Origin: Roseimaritima sediminicola
GTDB lineage: Bacteria; Planctomycetota; Planctomycetia; Pirellulales; Pirellulaceae
NCBI RefSeq assembly: GCF_009618275.1
Contig: NZ_WIAD01000001.1
Location: 248,001 to 312,000, forward strand
Length of the DNA: 64,000 bases
Reading direction: 5' to 3'
Position numbers and translations under genes: made by a program. The notes under the pieces were generated by a model. That model was not told the DNA's origin and did not search any database. It saw only the letters and a program-made list of their open reading frames with translations. Shown here one piece after another: positions 33,000-41,795 of the stretch. Numbering within the stretch: position 1 is the stretch's first letter; every line of letters starts with the position of its first letter.

Positions 33000-34235
33000 A
33001 TGACAGGCGAATCATTTCGGTTTCTGCACGCGAGCGATTTTCATTTGGAACGCCCCCTGGGTGATCTGGATGAACTGCCATCGCATCTTCAAGAAGCCCT
33101 CGCCGAAGCCCCCTGGCGGGCCGCGGAATCGGTATTCGAAGCGGCATTGTTGGAAAACGTCGACTTCGTCGTGCTCGCCGGCGACCTGCTGCACCCAACC
33201 CTGGCCGGACCGCGCGGCATCGCGTTGTTGGTCGAGCAGTTCGAGAAGCTGGACGAACAGCAGATTCCGGTGTTTTGGGCGGCCGGCGAAGTGGACGATC
33301 CGCAGAAATGGCCCGAAGCGATCGCCTTGCCCGAGAACGTCACCCTCTTTCCCCGCGACCGCACCGAAGCGGTTCCCGTCGTGCGCAGCGGTCAGACCAT
33401 TTGCACGGTGGTCGGCCGCAGCAGCGAGGGCCGCTCGAACATCCACGTGCCGTCCTATCGCGTAGACCCCAGCGACGAGTTTACGGTCGCCGTAGCGGTG
33501 GGTGGCGCGATGCCCGACGCCCTGGCCGAAGGCCGTTTCGATTACTGGGCTCTGGGCGGTCGACACCAACGCGAGGAACTGGACCAAGCCGCCGCGGTCG
33601 GGGCGGTCTACTGTGGCAGCCCTCAAGGTCGCAGCCTGCGTGAACCCGGCGCCCATGGCTACGCCTTGGTCGATGTCGACAGCGATGGTAACGGCCGCGT
33701 GTATCACCACGACTGCGACAGCTTTCGCTACTGCAACGTCAAACTGGACGCGAGCGAATTGGCCGGTGCGAGCGATCTGCGCAGCGTGCTGAGCGGGCGG
33801 CTGGCACGGCTGCAGCACGAACACGGCGACCGCCACCTGTTGATCGGTTGGGATCTCTCGCTGGCCGGTGGCGAAGCCCTGCAAGCGGTGGGCGATCCGG
33901 CCCAGCTGCTGAAATGGCTGCGTCAGGAACACGGGCACGGCAAACCGGCCGCCTGGACCGTGGGCCTCCGCGTTCGCCCGCCCGCCAAGTATCCCACCAG
34001 CTGGCACGAAGAAGACACGATCCTGGGCGATTTCCTGCGGGTCTCCGACCAGCATCGCAAGAGCGACGCGGCGGAACTGAACTTGAAACCGATGACCGAA
34101 GAGCACCACCAATTGACCGCCAGCATGGAAACCCTGCTGGCCGAACCCACGGCAGCCGCCCGCCGCGAACTGCTGGATGAAGCCGCTCTGTTGGGCGTCG
34201 AAATGCTTCGGGGCGGAAAGGTAAACCTCAGTTGA
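33000..34235 (+). CDS. SbcD/YhaO-like metallophosphoesterase with altered motifs
   Basis: A 411-residue protein; the start at 33000 follows a strong ribosome site (AAGGAGGG). Metal motifs I and II are present (LHASDFHLER; VVLAGDLLHPTL). Motif III, normally GNHD, reads AAGEVDDP, and the GHxH region reads LGGRHQREE, so one or more metal ligands and the catalytic His are lost or moved. Followed by an YhaN-like ATPase, the same pairing as yhaO-yhaN and sbcD-sbcC. Nuclease activity may be reduced or absent; the scaffold may load or regulate the ATPase. Confidence 0.85.
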   Translation: MTGESFRFLHASDFHLERPLGDLDELPSHLQEALAEAPWRAAESVFEAALLENVDFVVLAGDLLHPTLAGPRGIALLVEQFEKLDEQQIPVFWAAGEVDDPQKWPEAIALPENVTLFPRDRTEAVPVVRSGQTICTVVGRSSEGRSNIHVPSYRVDPSDEFTVAVAVGGAMPDALAEGRFDYWALGGRHQREELDQAAAVGAVYCGSPQGRSLREPGAHGYALVDVDSDGNGRVYHHDCDSFRYCNVKLDASELAGASDLRSVLSGRLARLQHEHGDRHLLIGWDLSLAGGEALQAVGDPAQLLKWLRQEHGHGKPAAWTVGLRVRPPAKYPTSWHEEDTILGDFLRVSDQHRKSDAAELNLKPMTEEHHQLTASMETLLAEPTAAARRELLDEAALLGVEMLRGGKVNLS

Positions 34236-34314
34236 TCGTGATTCCGACTTGCTGTTTCGCTGCACGATGTAGCGAACGGACTGCAACCACCCACCGGCAC
34301 GGGAGGATCCCCCG

Positions 34315-37300
34315 GTGAAAATTCGAGACATTCAAATTGATGGCTTTGGCGTGTGGACCGGGCTTTCGGTCGACTCACTGCCCGAAGGCATGACGCTGTT
34401 CTACGGCCCCAACGAAGCCGGCAAGACCACGCTGATGCAGTTCGTGCGCGCGATGCTGTACGGCTTTACGCCCGAGCGTCGCAGCCGTTACCTGCCGCCC
34501 ATCCACGGCGGCCAACCCGGCGGAGCCCTCCGCGTGACCGGTCCCGGCGGCGGTTACGAGATCCGTCGCCGCGCCCAATTAACCGACCCCGACAGTATCG
34601 GCCAGTTGTCGGTTACCGGTGCCGACGGTCTGAGCCAGGGCCAGCATCGCCTGGGCAGCCTATTGGGCCAGATCGATGAATCGATCTTCAAGAATGTGTT
34701 CGCCATCGGCCTGCGCGAATTGCAGGAGCTGAGCACGCTGGACGATACGGCGGCCGCCGATGAACTCTACAAGTTGTCCTCGGGGCTGGACCGCGTCTCG
34801 TTGGTCGATTGCATTCGCACCCTGAAGACCGGCCGACAAAAATTAATCGGGCCCACGGTCGCCGACGACGAAGAATTGGGCCGGATGGCCGGTTGGATGC
34901 GGCGCCGCGAAAAATTGCGTGACGAGATCGAAACGCTGACCCGCAACGGCCGCCGCTGGAGCGAGCTGGCCATCCAGCGCCGCGCCCAGCAACAGGAAAT
35001 CTCCCAGCTGGGCGAACGCGTCCAGCGCTGGGAGGGCGACGCGAAAACGGTCGAAGTGGCGACCACCGTCCACGAACTGTGGACCCAGCAAAACGACCTG
35101 CAAGCCGAGATCCAAGCCCTGGCCACCGCCCAGGACCTGCCCTCCGATGCGCCGTCGCAACGCGCCCAGTTGGATGCCCAACTGGAGGAACGCACCGCGA
35201 AACTGGCGGAACTGAAACAGCGCCGCCGCGATCTGCGCGACAAGGCCGACCAGCTGCCGCTCAGCCGCCGGATGTCAGACCTGCAGGGACGCATCGAAGC
35301 GGCCAGCCAACAGGGCACCTGGATCGAAGCCATCCAGGAACAGATCGACTCGCTGGATACCCAGATCAACAAAGCGGAACAACAACTGGCCGCCGATGCG
35401 GAGAAACTGGGGCTGGAAGAAGACCAACGCCAAGCCCTGCTCGACGGCAAATCGTCGGCCGTTCCGGATCTCTCTCGCGCCACCCTGTCCGCCCTGGCCG
35501 GACCGGCCCGCGAAGTCAAAGAACAAACCTTCCGCCTGCGGCAAACTCGCAACGAAGGGCTGCGCGACAAACAGGAAGCCGAAAAGCTGGAAGCCCGCCT
35601 CCGCGACGTCCTCCAGCACGCCCAAGCCTCCGACCTGCAGCAGGCACTGAAGCGTCAAGGCGAATCGATCGCCTTGATTCGCCAGTGCATCCAGACCGAC
35701 GAACACCTGGAGAAACTCAAACGCCACTACCGCGACCTGGAAAAGGAATCGCTGGACCTGGCCACCGACCAAGCCCTGCCGGTGGAGCGGACGATCCTGC
35801 TGTTCCTGCCCTTCGTGCTGGGCGGGATGAGTTTCCTGTACGGCCTGTTCCACCTGTTCAATTTTACGGCCATGGTGGCCCAACCCTCCAACAACACCGG
35901 CATGCTGTGCATCCTGTTCGGCGTGTTGGCGCTGGGTTGGTACTACTTTATCCGCGAACGCGGCGACCGCGGTACGGCGTTGGATCTGGAGGACTGCGAG
36001 CGTCAGATCGATACGCTGCGGCTGCAGATTCGCGAAGTCGAAACCGAACGCAACGACCTGCACCAAAGCCTGCCTCCGGGCAACGGCACGCTCGAGACGC
36101 GGCTGCGCGAAGCCGAAGAGCTGTTGGCCCAGCTGGAAGCCGCCCTACCGGTGTATCACAAACATCTGGCCGCGACCGAACGCGCCGCGACCAGTCGCCA
36201 GCGCGCCGAATCGGCTTCCATCGCCCTGAAGGATGCCCGCAACAAATGGCAGAGCACCCTGGAAGAGCTGGGGCTGAGCGAATCGATGTCGCCATCGAGC
36301 GTGCGGAAGTTGAGCGAGGGTTACGAAACGCTGATGGCCAGCCGCCAGCGGGTTCAACAACTGCAAAGCGAACGCGCCCAACGCCAGCGTGAACTGCAGG
36401 CCTTGGCCAAACGCATCGAAGGCCTGTACTTGGAAGCCGTCGGCCCCGAGACCGGCGCGGCCGACGCAGCGGCCGATGGGGACGAACCAGAGCAAGCTCG
36501 GGCGCCCAAGGACGCGCGGAACGGACGTGCCTCACACGACACGGACGACGCACCGCCGGCGGCCGCCACGGCGCCGCTGCGCAAGGATCCGCTGGGCCAG
36601 CTGAATCAGTTGAATGAAGAACTGGCTCGCCAACAGCACTGGATCAAACGCCGCCGCGAATTGATCGAACAGGATCATCAGTACAAGCGGCAACAGGCGG
36701 CCCTGCAGCGATCGATCGAACGAAGCGAACAGAATCGGCGATCGTTATGGGCCCGCTGTGGCGTGGCCACCGCCGAACAGTTCGATCAGTTGGTCGAGCA
36801 AAAGAGTCGCTTGGATCAGTTGAACGACCAGCTGGAAAAACTGCAGCAACAGTTCCGCAAAATGATCGGCAACCAGGTCGACTACGACCAGGTCCTGCAG
36901 CAGCTCGACGGCGCCAAGCAGACCGATCTGGAAGACCGCTGGGATCGCCTCACGCAGCAGATCTCGCAGGCCCACGGCCGCATCGACCAACTGCGGACCA
37001 AGCAGGGAGAATTGTCTCAGGAAATGAAACAGTTGGCCGAGGATCATCGCCTGGCAACCGCCCAACTGGAACTGGGTTGCGTGGAACGCCAGATCGAAAA
37101 CCTCGCGCGACGTTGGCAAACGCTGGCCATGACCAGTTGCCTGCTGGAGGACGTGTGCCGGACCGTCGAGAACGAACGGCAACCCGAGACGCTGCGAGAA
37201 GCATCGACGTTCCTGACTCAGTTGACCGACGGCAAGTACACGCGGATCTGGACGCCGCTGGGCACCAACCGTCTGAACATCGACGGAGCCGATGGCGATT

Positions 37301-38229
37301 CGTTGCCCCTGGAGGTGCTCAGCCGAGGCACTCGCGAAGCCGTCTTCATCGCCTTGCGATTGTCGCTGGCCGCCGCCTATGCACGGCGCGGCGTCATGCT
37401 GCCGCTGGTCCTGGACGATGTGTTGGTGAACTTTGACCGCCAACGCGCCCTGCACGCCGCCCGCACCCTGCAGACCTTCGCCGAACTCGGACACCAGGTG
37501 ATGATGTTCACCTGTCACGAACACATCGCCGAAATCTTCCACGAGATCGGCGAGGAAGTGCGTCTGCTACCGGAACAAGGCTCTCCCGGCGCCGCAACCA
37601 TCCTCGAACCCGAGCTCTACGAAGAAGAGGAAGTCGAAGAAGAGGAATTCGAAGAAGAAGTTTCGTACGAGCCCGAGCCCGAGCCCGAAGCTGAGATGGA
37701 ACCGGAACCGGAACCGGAACCGGTCGCCGAACCGGAACCGGAACCGGAACCGGAGCCTGCCCCAGAACCAGTCGCCGAAATCAAACCGGAGCCAGCTCCC
37801 GAGCCCGAGCACGAACCCGAGCCCGAACCCGAACCGGTTGTGGTGCGGGAAGTGGTACGTCCAGCGCCCCTGCCCGTCGTCGAGCCGCCCGTCGTTCGCC
37901 CAGAACCAGTCGTCGCCAAAGAACCGGTCGTCGCCAAAGAACCGGTCGTTGCCAACGAACCGGTGGTTCACGAGGAACCGGTGGTCCGGCATCCTCAGCC
38001 GGTCCCGCTGCGTGTGGTAGCCGACCGGGAAGTTCCCTCGATCGACTGGATGTGGTACGAACGCGAACCCGAACAGCCGGCGCCGGCACCTCGGCGTCCT
38101 GTGCTGGCTCACGCGGAAACCGCCACCCCGGGCGAGCTCTGGTTCCAAGGCGAAGCGGAAGCCGAAACACCCGCCGAGCCGAAAGCCGACTGGAAGTCGC
38201 CCGAAGCCTGGTGGGACGACCAGTCCTAG
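34315..38229 (+). CDS. YhaN/SbcC-like SMC-type ATPase with two membrane spans and acidic Pro-rich tail
   Basis: A 1304-residue protein with a GTG start preceded by GGGAGGA. Walker [14 protein letters not shown] is near residue 28; long coiled coils follow (about 170-480 and 560-930). Two membrane spans sit mid-coil (about 490-515 and 528-545), as in B. subtilis YhaN. The signature and Walker B segment is [15 protein letters not shown], near 1030. The last 200 residues are exceptional: Glu blocks and Pro-Glu-Pro repeats ([18 protein letters not shown]), then repeated [20 protein letters not shown], ending in an aromatic WMWYERE and [10 protein letters not shown]. The pairing with the SbcD-like gene suggests DNA-end processing or membrane-tethered DNA handling. 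Confidence 0.88.
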   Translation: MKIRDIQIDGFGVWTGLSVDSLPEGMTLFYGPNEAGKTTLMQFVRAMLYGFTPERRSRYLPPIHGGQPGGALRVTGPGGGYEIRRRAQLTDPDSIGQLSVTGADGLSQGQHRLGSLLGQIDESIFKNVFAIGLRELQELSTLDDTAAADELYKLSSGLDRVSLVDCIRTLKTGRQKLIGPTVADDEELGRMAGWMRRREKLRDEIETLTRNGRRWSELAIQRRAQQQEISQLGERVQRWEGDAKTVEVATTVHELWTQQNDLQAEIQALATAQDLPSDAPSQRAQLDAQLEERTAKLAELKQRRRDLRDKADQLPLSRRMSDLQGRIEAASQQGTWIEAIQEQIDSLDTQINKAEQQLAADAEKLGLEEDQRQALLDGKSSAVPDLSRATLSALAGPAREVKEQTFRLRQTRNEGLRDKQEAEKLEARLRDVLQHAQASDLQQALKRQGESIALIRQCIQTDEHLEKLKRHYRDLEKESLDLATDQALPVERTILLFLPFVLGGMSFLYGLFHLFNFTAMVAQPSNNTGMLCILFGVLALGWYYFIRERGDRGTALDLEDCERQIDTLRLQIREVETERNDLHQSLPPGNGTLETRLREAEELLAQLEAALPVYHKHLAATERAATSRQRAESASIALKDARNKWQSTLEELGLSESMSPSSVRKLSEGYETLMASRQRVQQLQSERAQRQRELQALAKRIEGLYLEAVGPETGAADAAADGDEPEQARAPKDARNGRASHDTDDAPPAAATAPLRKDPLGQLNQLNEELARQQHWIKRRRELIEQDHQYKRQQAALQRSIERSEQNRRSLWARCGVATAEQFDQLVEQKSRLDQLNDQLEKLQQQFRKMIGNQVDYDQVLQQLDGAKQTDLEDRWDRLTQQISQAHGRIDQLRTKQGELSQEMKQLAEDHRLATAQLELGCVERQIENLARRWQTLAMTSCLLEDVCRTVENERQPETLREASTFLTQLTDGKYTRIWTPLGTNRLNIDGADGDSLPLEVLSRGTREAVFIALRLSLAAAYARRGVMLPLVLDDVLVNFDRQRALHAARTLQTFAELGHQVMMFTCHEHIAEIFHEIGEEVRLLPEQGSPGAATILEPELYEEEEVEEEEFEEEVSYEPEPEPEAEMEPEPEPEPVAEPEPEPEPEPAPEPVAEIKPEPAPEPEHEPEPEPEPVVVREVVRPAPLPVVEPPVVRPEPVVAKEPVVAKEPVVANEPVVHEEPVVRHPQPVPLRVVADREVPSIDWMWYEREPEQPAPAPRRPVLAHAETATPGELWFQGEAEAETPAEPKADWKSPEAWWDDQS

Positions 38230-38234
38230 CCGAG

Positions 38235-38668
38235 TGTCGCCTTTCGCTCCGCGAAAGCAGCCAAGTGTCGCCTTTCGCTCCGCGAAAGTAGCCAAGTGTC
38301 GCCTTTCGCTCCGCGAAAGTAGCCAAGTGTCGCCTTTCGCTCCGCGAAAGCAGCCAAGTGTCGCCTTTCGCTCCGCGAAAGCAGCCAAGTGTCGCCTTTC
38401 GCTCCGCGAAAGCAGCCAAGTGTCGCCTTTCGCTCCGCGAAAGTAGCCAAGTGTCGCCTTTCGCTCCGCCGAAAGTAGCCAAGTGTCGCCTTTCGCTCCG
38501 CGAAAGTAGCCAAGTGTCGCCTTTCGCTCCGCCGAAAGTAGCCAAGTGTCGCCTTTCGCTCCGCGAAAGTAGCCGAGTGTCGCCTTTCGCTCCGCGAAAG
38601 TAGCCAAGTGTCGCCTTTCGCTCCGCGAAAGTAGCCAAGTGTCGCCTTTCGCTCCGCGAAAGTAGCTT
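38235..38668. repeat. Fourteen tandem copies of a 31 bp palindromic unit
   Basis: Unit GTGTCGCCTTTCGCTCCGCG plus AAAG(C/T)AGCCAA. Two copies have a CCGCCG variant and one ends in CCGA. Each copy carries the stem CTTTCG...CGAAAG. There are no spacers. Both strands are open in one frame through the array, but only by composition. The same unit occurs at 19861-19975. Confidence 0.95.
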
Positions 38669-38706
38669 GGGTTTTTAAGCTACTTTCGGCGGAGCGAAAG
38701 GCGACA
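38640..38706. terminator. Large hairpin between convergent genes
   Basis: The last array unit (TGTCGCCTTTCGCTCCGCGA and following) pairs with an inverted copy ending GGAGCGAAAGGCGACA, with a GGGTTTT loop and one bulged base: about 29 bp arms. It sits between the ATPase gene and the opposing gene that ends at 38707, where it could terminate both. Confidence 0.65.
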
Positions 38707-39789
38707 CTACGTCTGGCTGGAGATCCCGAGGCGTCGGGCGATGGTCGTGCTGGGCGAATACAGATGGCTCGGACGCAGCTCGGCCGGACCGCTGGCCCCG
38801 CACGAATGGATCAATCCAACCATCCGCTCCATCCGCTCGCTCAGGATGTCCAGCACGTGCTCGCGAAGCTGAGCCGGCGCATCGGTCAGCGTTCCCCCCT
38901 GCTGGATCGCAGCGTTGATCAACGGTTGACACCACCAATCGACGGCGACCGCCTCGACGCCCAACGCCAGCATTTTGACGCAGTCGTCCGGCGTCGGCTC
39001 GCACGGCGGCACGACCCACAGCCGAGTCGCCCGGTGGTGCGTTCGGATCACATCCAGCGCTGCGGCGATGACGCTGGCCAGTCGAATGCCGGAGAATTCG
39101 TCGCTGTCATCCATGCGCAGGATGACGATATCGGGTTTGGCTTCCAGCACCGCGGCCAGCTCGTCAAAGATCCGGTAGGGCGTGATCGAAACGGCACAGC
39201 GCACACGGCGTTGGAAAGCCCGGTACTGCCGGAACTTGCCCGCCAGCTCACCCAGCGAGGTCAGTTCGGGCGGCCAGCCCGGGGCGGGAACGCTGTCGGG
39301 TAGATCCAGGGTTTCGTCTTCGCCGGTCGGTTCGGCCAACCAACGCTGCAGCTGCGACCGGCCGTAGGCGAACCGACCGTGAGCGTCGCGCGAACGAGCC
39401 AGGCGGAGATCCACCACGGCCGCAGCGTTCAGATCACCGATCGCCAGGCCATAACGGTCCGGACGAACCGCGGCAATGGAATGCCTTAGCATCACATCGC
39501 CAATGTCTTCCTCGCCCAACTCGCATCCCAACGCCGCCGTCGGAATGCCCACGGCATCGACCGTGGAAGCGATCTGACGAGCCGTAGGGGCCGGCACAAA
39601 ATGCCAGGGCGGGTCGTACCAGAACAACGGCGGGGCGGCCGCCCATCGCTCGGGCACGGCTTCTTCCTCAGCCGACTCGGCCCCATCCTCCCATGGCGTC
39701 GCCAGGGGCGGGGGCAGTAATCCGATCTCGTCCAGCAACGGTGAAACACTCACCGGCGCGACACCTCCGTTGTCTGTCACTGCATTCAC
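38707..39789 (-). CDS. Glutamate-synthase-like (FMN-domain-related) protein, degenerate
   Basis: A 360-residue protein. The GTG start at 39789 overlaps the preceding GXGXG gene stop by 4 nt. The C-terminal part (IVILRMDDSDEFSGIRLASV, TPDDCVKMLALGVEAVAVDW) follows the order of the FMN-binding half of glutamate synthase, but the Gly-rich FMN loops and the iron-sulfur cysteines are absent. The N-terminal 90 residues are not recognised. Together with the GXGXG gene it resembles separated domains of GltB. Probably not a classical glutamate synthase; the reaction is unknown. Confidence 0.6.
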   Translation of the reverse strand: MNAVTDNGGVAPVSVSPLLDEIGLLPPPLATPWEDGAESAEEEAVPERWAAAPPLFWYDPPWHFVPAPTARQIASTVDAVGIPTAALGCELGEEDIGDVMLRHSIAAVRPDRYGLAIGDLNAAAVVDLRLARSRDAHGRFAYGRSQLQRWLAEPTGEDETLDLPDSVPAPGWPPELTSLGELAGKFRQYRAFQRRVRCAVSITPYRIFDELAAVLEAKPDIVILRMDDSDEFSGIRLASVIAAALDVIRTHHRATRLWVVPPCEPTPDDCVKMLALGVEAVAVDWWCQPLINAAIQQGGTLTDAPAQLREHVLDILSERMERMVGLIHSCGASGPAELRPSHLYSPSTTIARRLGISSQT

Positions 39790-40529
39790 CGCCAACTGGG
39801 ATCGATTTCGCCGCGAGGCCGATTCGTTTCTTGCTGGAACATCGCCCGTGGAATGATCCGCCGAAAATCTTTTGCATCGCCACGGATCGCGGCGTTGATC
39901 AGTAACAGCCCCAATCGCAACCGTTCGCGTTCGCGCAGCGGAGCCTCCACGACATCGGGCGCCAGGGACGCCACCGTTCCCCGCACAAAGATCGTCGCTC
40001 CGCTCATCGCCGCCCCCAGCCCCGGTCCCGCGTTGCCACCGATCACGATCGTGCCTCCCAACGCTCCCACACCGGCCGCGGTGCCGACGTTGCCGCGGAC
40101 AAAGATCTCGCCGCCGGCCAGTCCTGCGCCACACCGGTCGCCGGCATGACCATAGACGGCCAGCGTTCCGCCGCGGATCGCCACGCCGGCGCCATGTCCG
40201 GCGCCGCCGTAAACGCGCACCGCGCCGCTGCGCATGCCTTCGGCGACGGCCGACCCGACGGGGCCACGAATCCGCACCTCGGCTTGGCGGTTGTAGGCAC
40301 AGGCATGATCTCCCAAAGGTCCCGCCACCTCGACGCGGACCGCATGATCCAGGCCCATCAACGCGTCATGGTGCCCCGCAACGTCGACCGCCTGAATCAA
40401 CGGCCACCGCTTCGGTTCCTGGTCGCCGGAGGGCTCCAGTTCCGACAACGCAGCGCGTAGCGGTTCCGGCTGCAGCTGCCAGGGTTCGAGCACCATCGCG
40501 GGGTGTTCGGTCGATTCCGAGGCGCTCAT
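39786..40529 (-). CDS. GXGXG-motif protein (GltB C-terminal / FwdC-like beta-helix)
   Basis: A 247-residue protein starting at the ATG at 40529. The centre is a run of Gly-x-Gly repeats spaced about 19 residues apart (VRVYGGAGHGAGVAIRGGTL, VYGHAGDRCGAGLAGGEIFV, VRGNVGTAAGVGALGGTIVI), which form the right-handed beta-helix of GltB domain 4 and formylmethanofuran dehydrogenase subunit C. The last 50 residues are helical. Coupled by a 4 nt overlap to the glutamate-synthase-like gene. Confidence 0.8.
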   Translation of the reverse strand: MSASESTEHPAMVLEPWQLQPEPLRAALSELEPSGDQEPKRWPLIQAVDVAGHHDALMGLDHAVRVEVAGPLGDHACAYNRQAEVRIRGPVGSAVAEGMRSGAVRVYGGAGHGAGVAIRGGTLAVYGHAGDRCGAGLAGGEIFVRGNVGTAAGVGALGGTIVIGGNAGPGLGAAMSGATIFVRGTVASLAPDVVEAPLRERERLRLGLLLINAAIRGDAKDFRRIIPRAMFQQETNRPRGEIDPSWR

Positions 40530-40632
40530 CAAAACTCGGGCGGATGGCAGGTGACAGGCGAACGGTTCAAAGCCATGGAACGAACGGCACGCTCGGTATT
40601 GTAACCGCTGATCCGCACCGACTTCGACGTGA

Positions 40633-41718
40633 CTATTTGTATTTTTCCGGAGGAGGCACGAAACGATCGATGGCCGCCAGTTCCGTTCCCTGACTCTCAT
40701 CGGCAAAGGCGTACCCGATCGCTGCGATCTGGTCGGCAGCCTTTCGCAGTGGTTCGCTGTTGTTCAGTTTCAGCTGGACGTTGTCGTAGACGCCCAGGAC
40801 TTCGGCCAACCGCGGATGCGCCAGTTTCGCTTGAGCGCTTTTCAAACGCCGGGCCGCTCGATCCGCTCGTTTGGCAACCGTCAATCCGTAGGTGTCTTTG
40901 ACCGTCGCGCTCGCCACGGCTCGCAAACTGCTTTCCAGATCGGCGATCATCCCGGCGACGAACATCACACGCAACCGCTCGCGACTGCTGGCGGCATTGG
41001 TCTTGCCATCGCTGCGCACGAAGTTGTGTCGCACCATGCCCTGCGACCAGGACACCATTTCGAAGTCCAGGCTACCGGTGTTGTGTCCGCCGACGTTCAC
41101 CAGCTCTTCATCGCCCACGGTGTGACATCGGTAGCAGCTCTGCGCCATCAGATACAGGTTCACCGGGTTTCGCATGCCCAGCCTCACACTCTCGCGCAGA
41201 CGCTGTTCGCGGTGTGCGGCCGGTTCGCTTTGCCGCGTCACATGTTCGCCCCCGTAATCGTGATGCACGTCCAGCCAGTCCCGGGCAGGCCCATGGCAGG
41301 ATTCGCAGGACACCCCGGCGATCGCCGTGATCTCATGCGGATCGCTGGGATCGGCTTGTTGGGTGTAGTGACAGTCCACGCAGCGCCCGTCGTACTTGAT
41401 CGATTGCACGCCCAGGCGCGCGGCGATCTGCCGGGCCTCGGGACGCCGATGCAGTTGTTCAAATGTTTGGGCGTGCGGGGTCTGCTGCCAAACGGCGACC
41501 TCCGAAGCGTGACATTTGACGCAGGTCTGCGAGCCCATCACGCGATGCGGATCCGCGGGTTCCGCCGCGCGGACCGCAGCCGCAACCCGAGTATCGAGGG
41601 TCGACTTCGACGCTTCGGCCGCATCGCTATGGACCTGGCTTGCCGCAACCGCGACGAGCACCGCAGCAGTGATCGACAGAAACGAGATTCGAAACAGAGC
41701 AAGGCGATTGCGATTCAT
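40633..41718 (-). CDS. Tetraheme cytochrome c (cytochrome c554-like)
   Basis: A 361-residue exported protein with an N-terminal signal (FRISFLSITAAVLVAVAA) and four CxxCH heme sites: CVKCH, CVDCH, CESCH and CYRCH. The spacing and the GVSCESCHGPARDWLDVHHD segment match the cytochrome c554/multiheme family. The C-terminal 150 residues are helical without heme. Periplasmic electron carrier, next to a molybdopterin oxidoreductase (77 bp) on the same strand. Confidence 0.88.
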   Translation of the reverse strand: MNRNRLALFRISFLSITAAVLVAVAASQVHSDAAEASKSTLDTRVAAAVRAAEPADPHRVMGSQTCVKCHASEVAVWQQTPHAQTFEQLHRRPEARQIAARLGVQSIKYDGRCVDCHYTQQADPSDPHEITAIAGVSCESCHGPARDWLDVHHDYGGEHVTRQSEPAAHREQRLRESVRLGMRNPVNLYLMAQSCYRCHTVGDEELVNVGGHNTGSLDFEMVSWSQGMVRHNFVRSDGKTNAASSRERLRVMFVAGMIADLESSLRAVASATVKDTYGLTVAKRADRAARRLKSAQAKLAHPRLAEVLGVYDNVQLKLNNSEPLRKAADQIAAIGYAFADESQGTELAAIDRFVPPPEKYK

Positions 41719-41795
41719 CGGTGATCGTTACAGTCGTTAAAATGGGTTCAAGGCGACGCCTCCGGTGGAAACAGACGCCGGCCGCAGAGGTGTGT

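Noticed and set aside
37567-38638. Long minus-strand frames across the tandem array ([17 protein letters not shown]-type repeats)
   Set aside because: They arise because the 31 bp unit lacks stops in those frames and they overlap the real ATPase gene antisense.
38235-38668. Regular repeats that look like a CRISPR array
   Set aside because: The 31 bp units are directly joined with no unique spacers and no cas gene is near; it is a tandem repeat.
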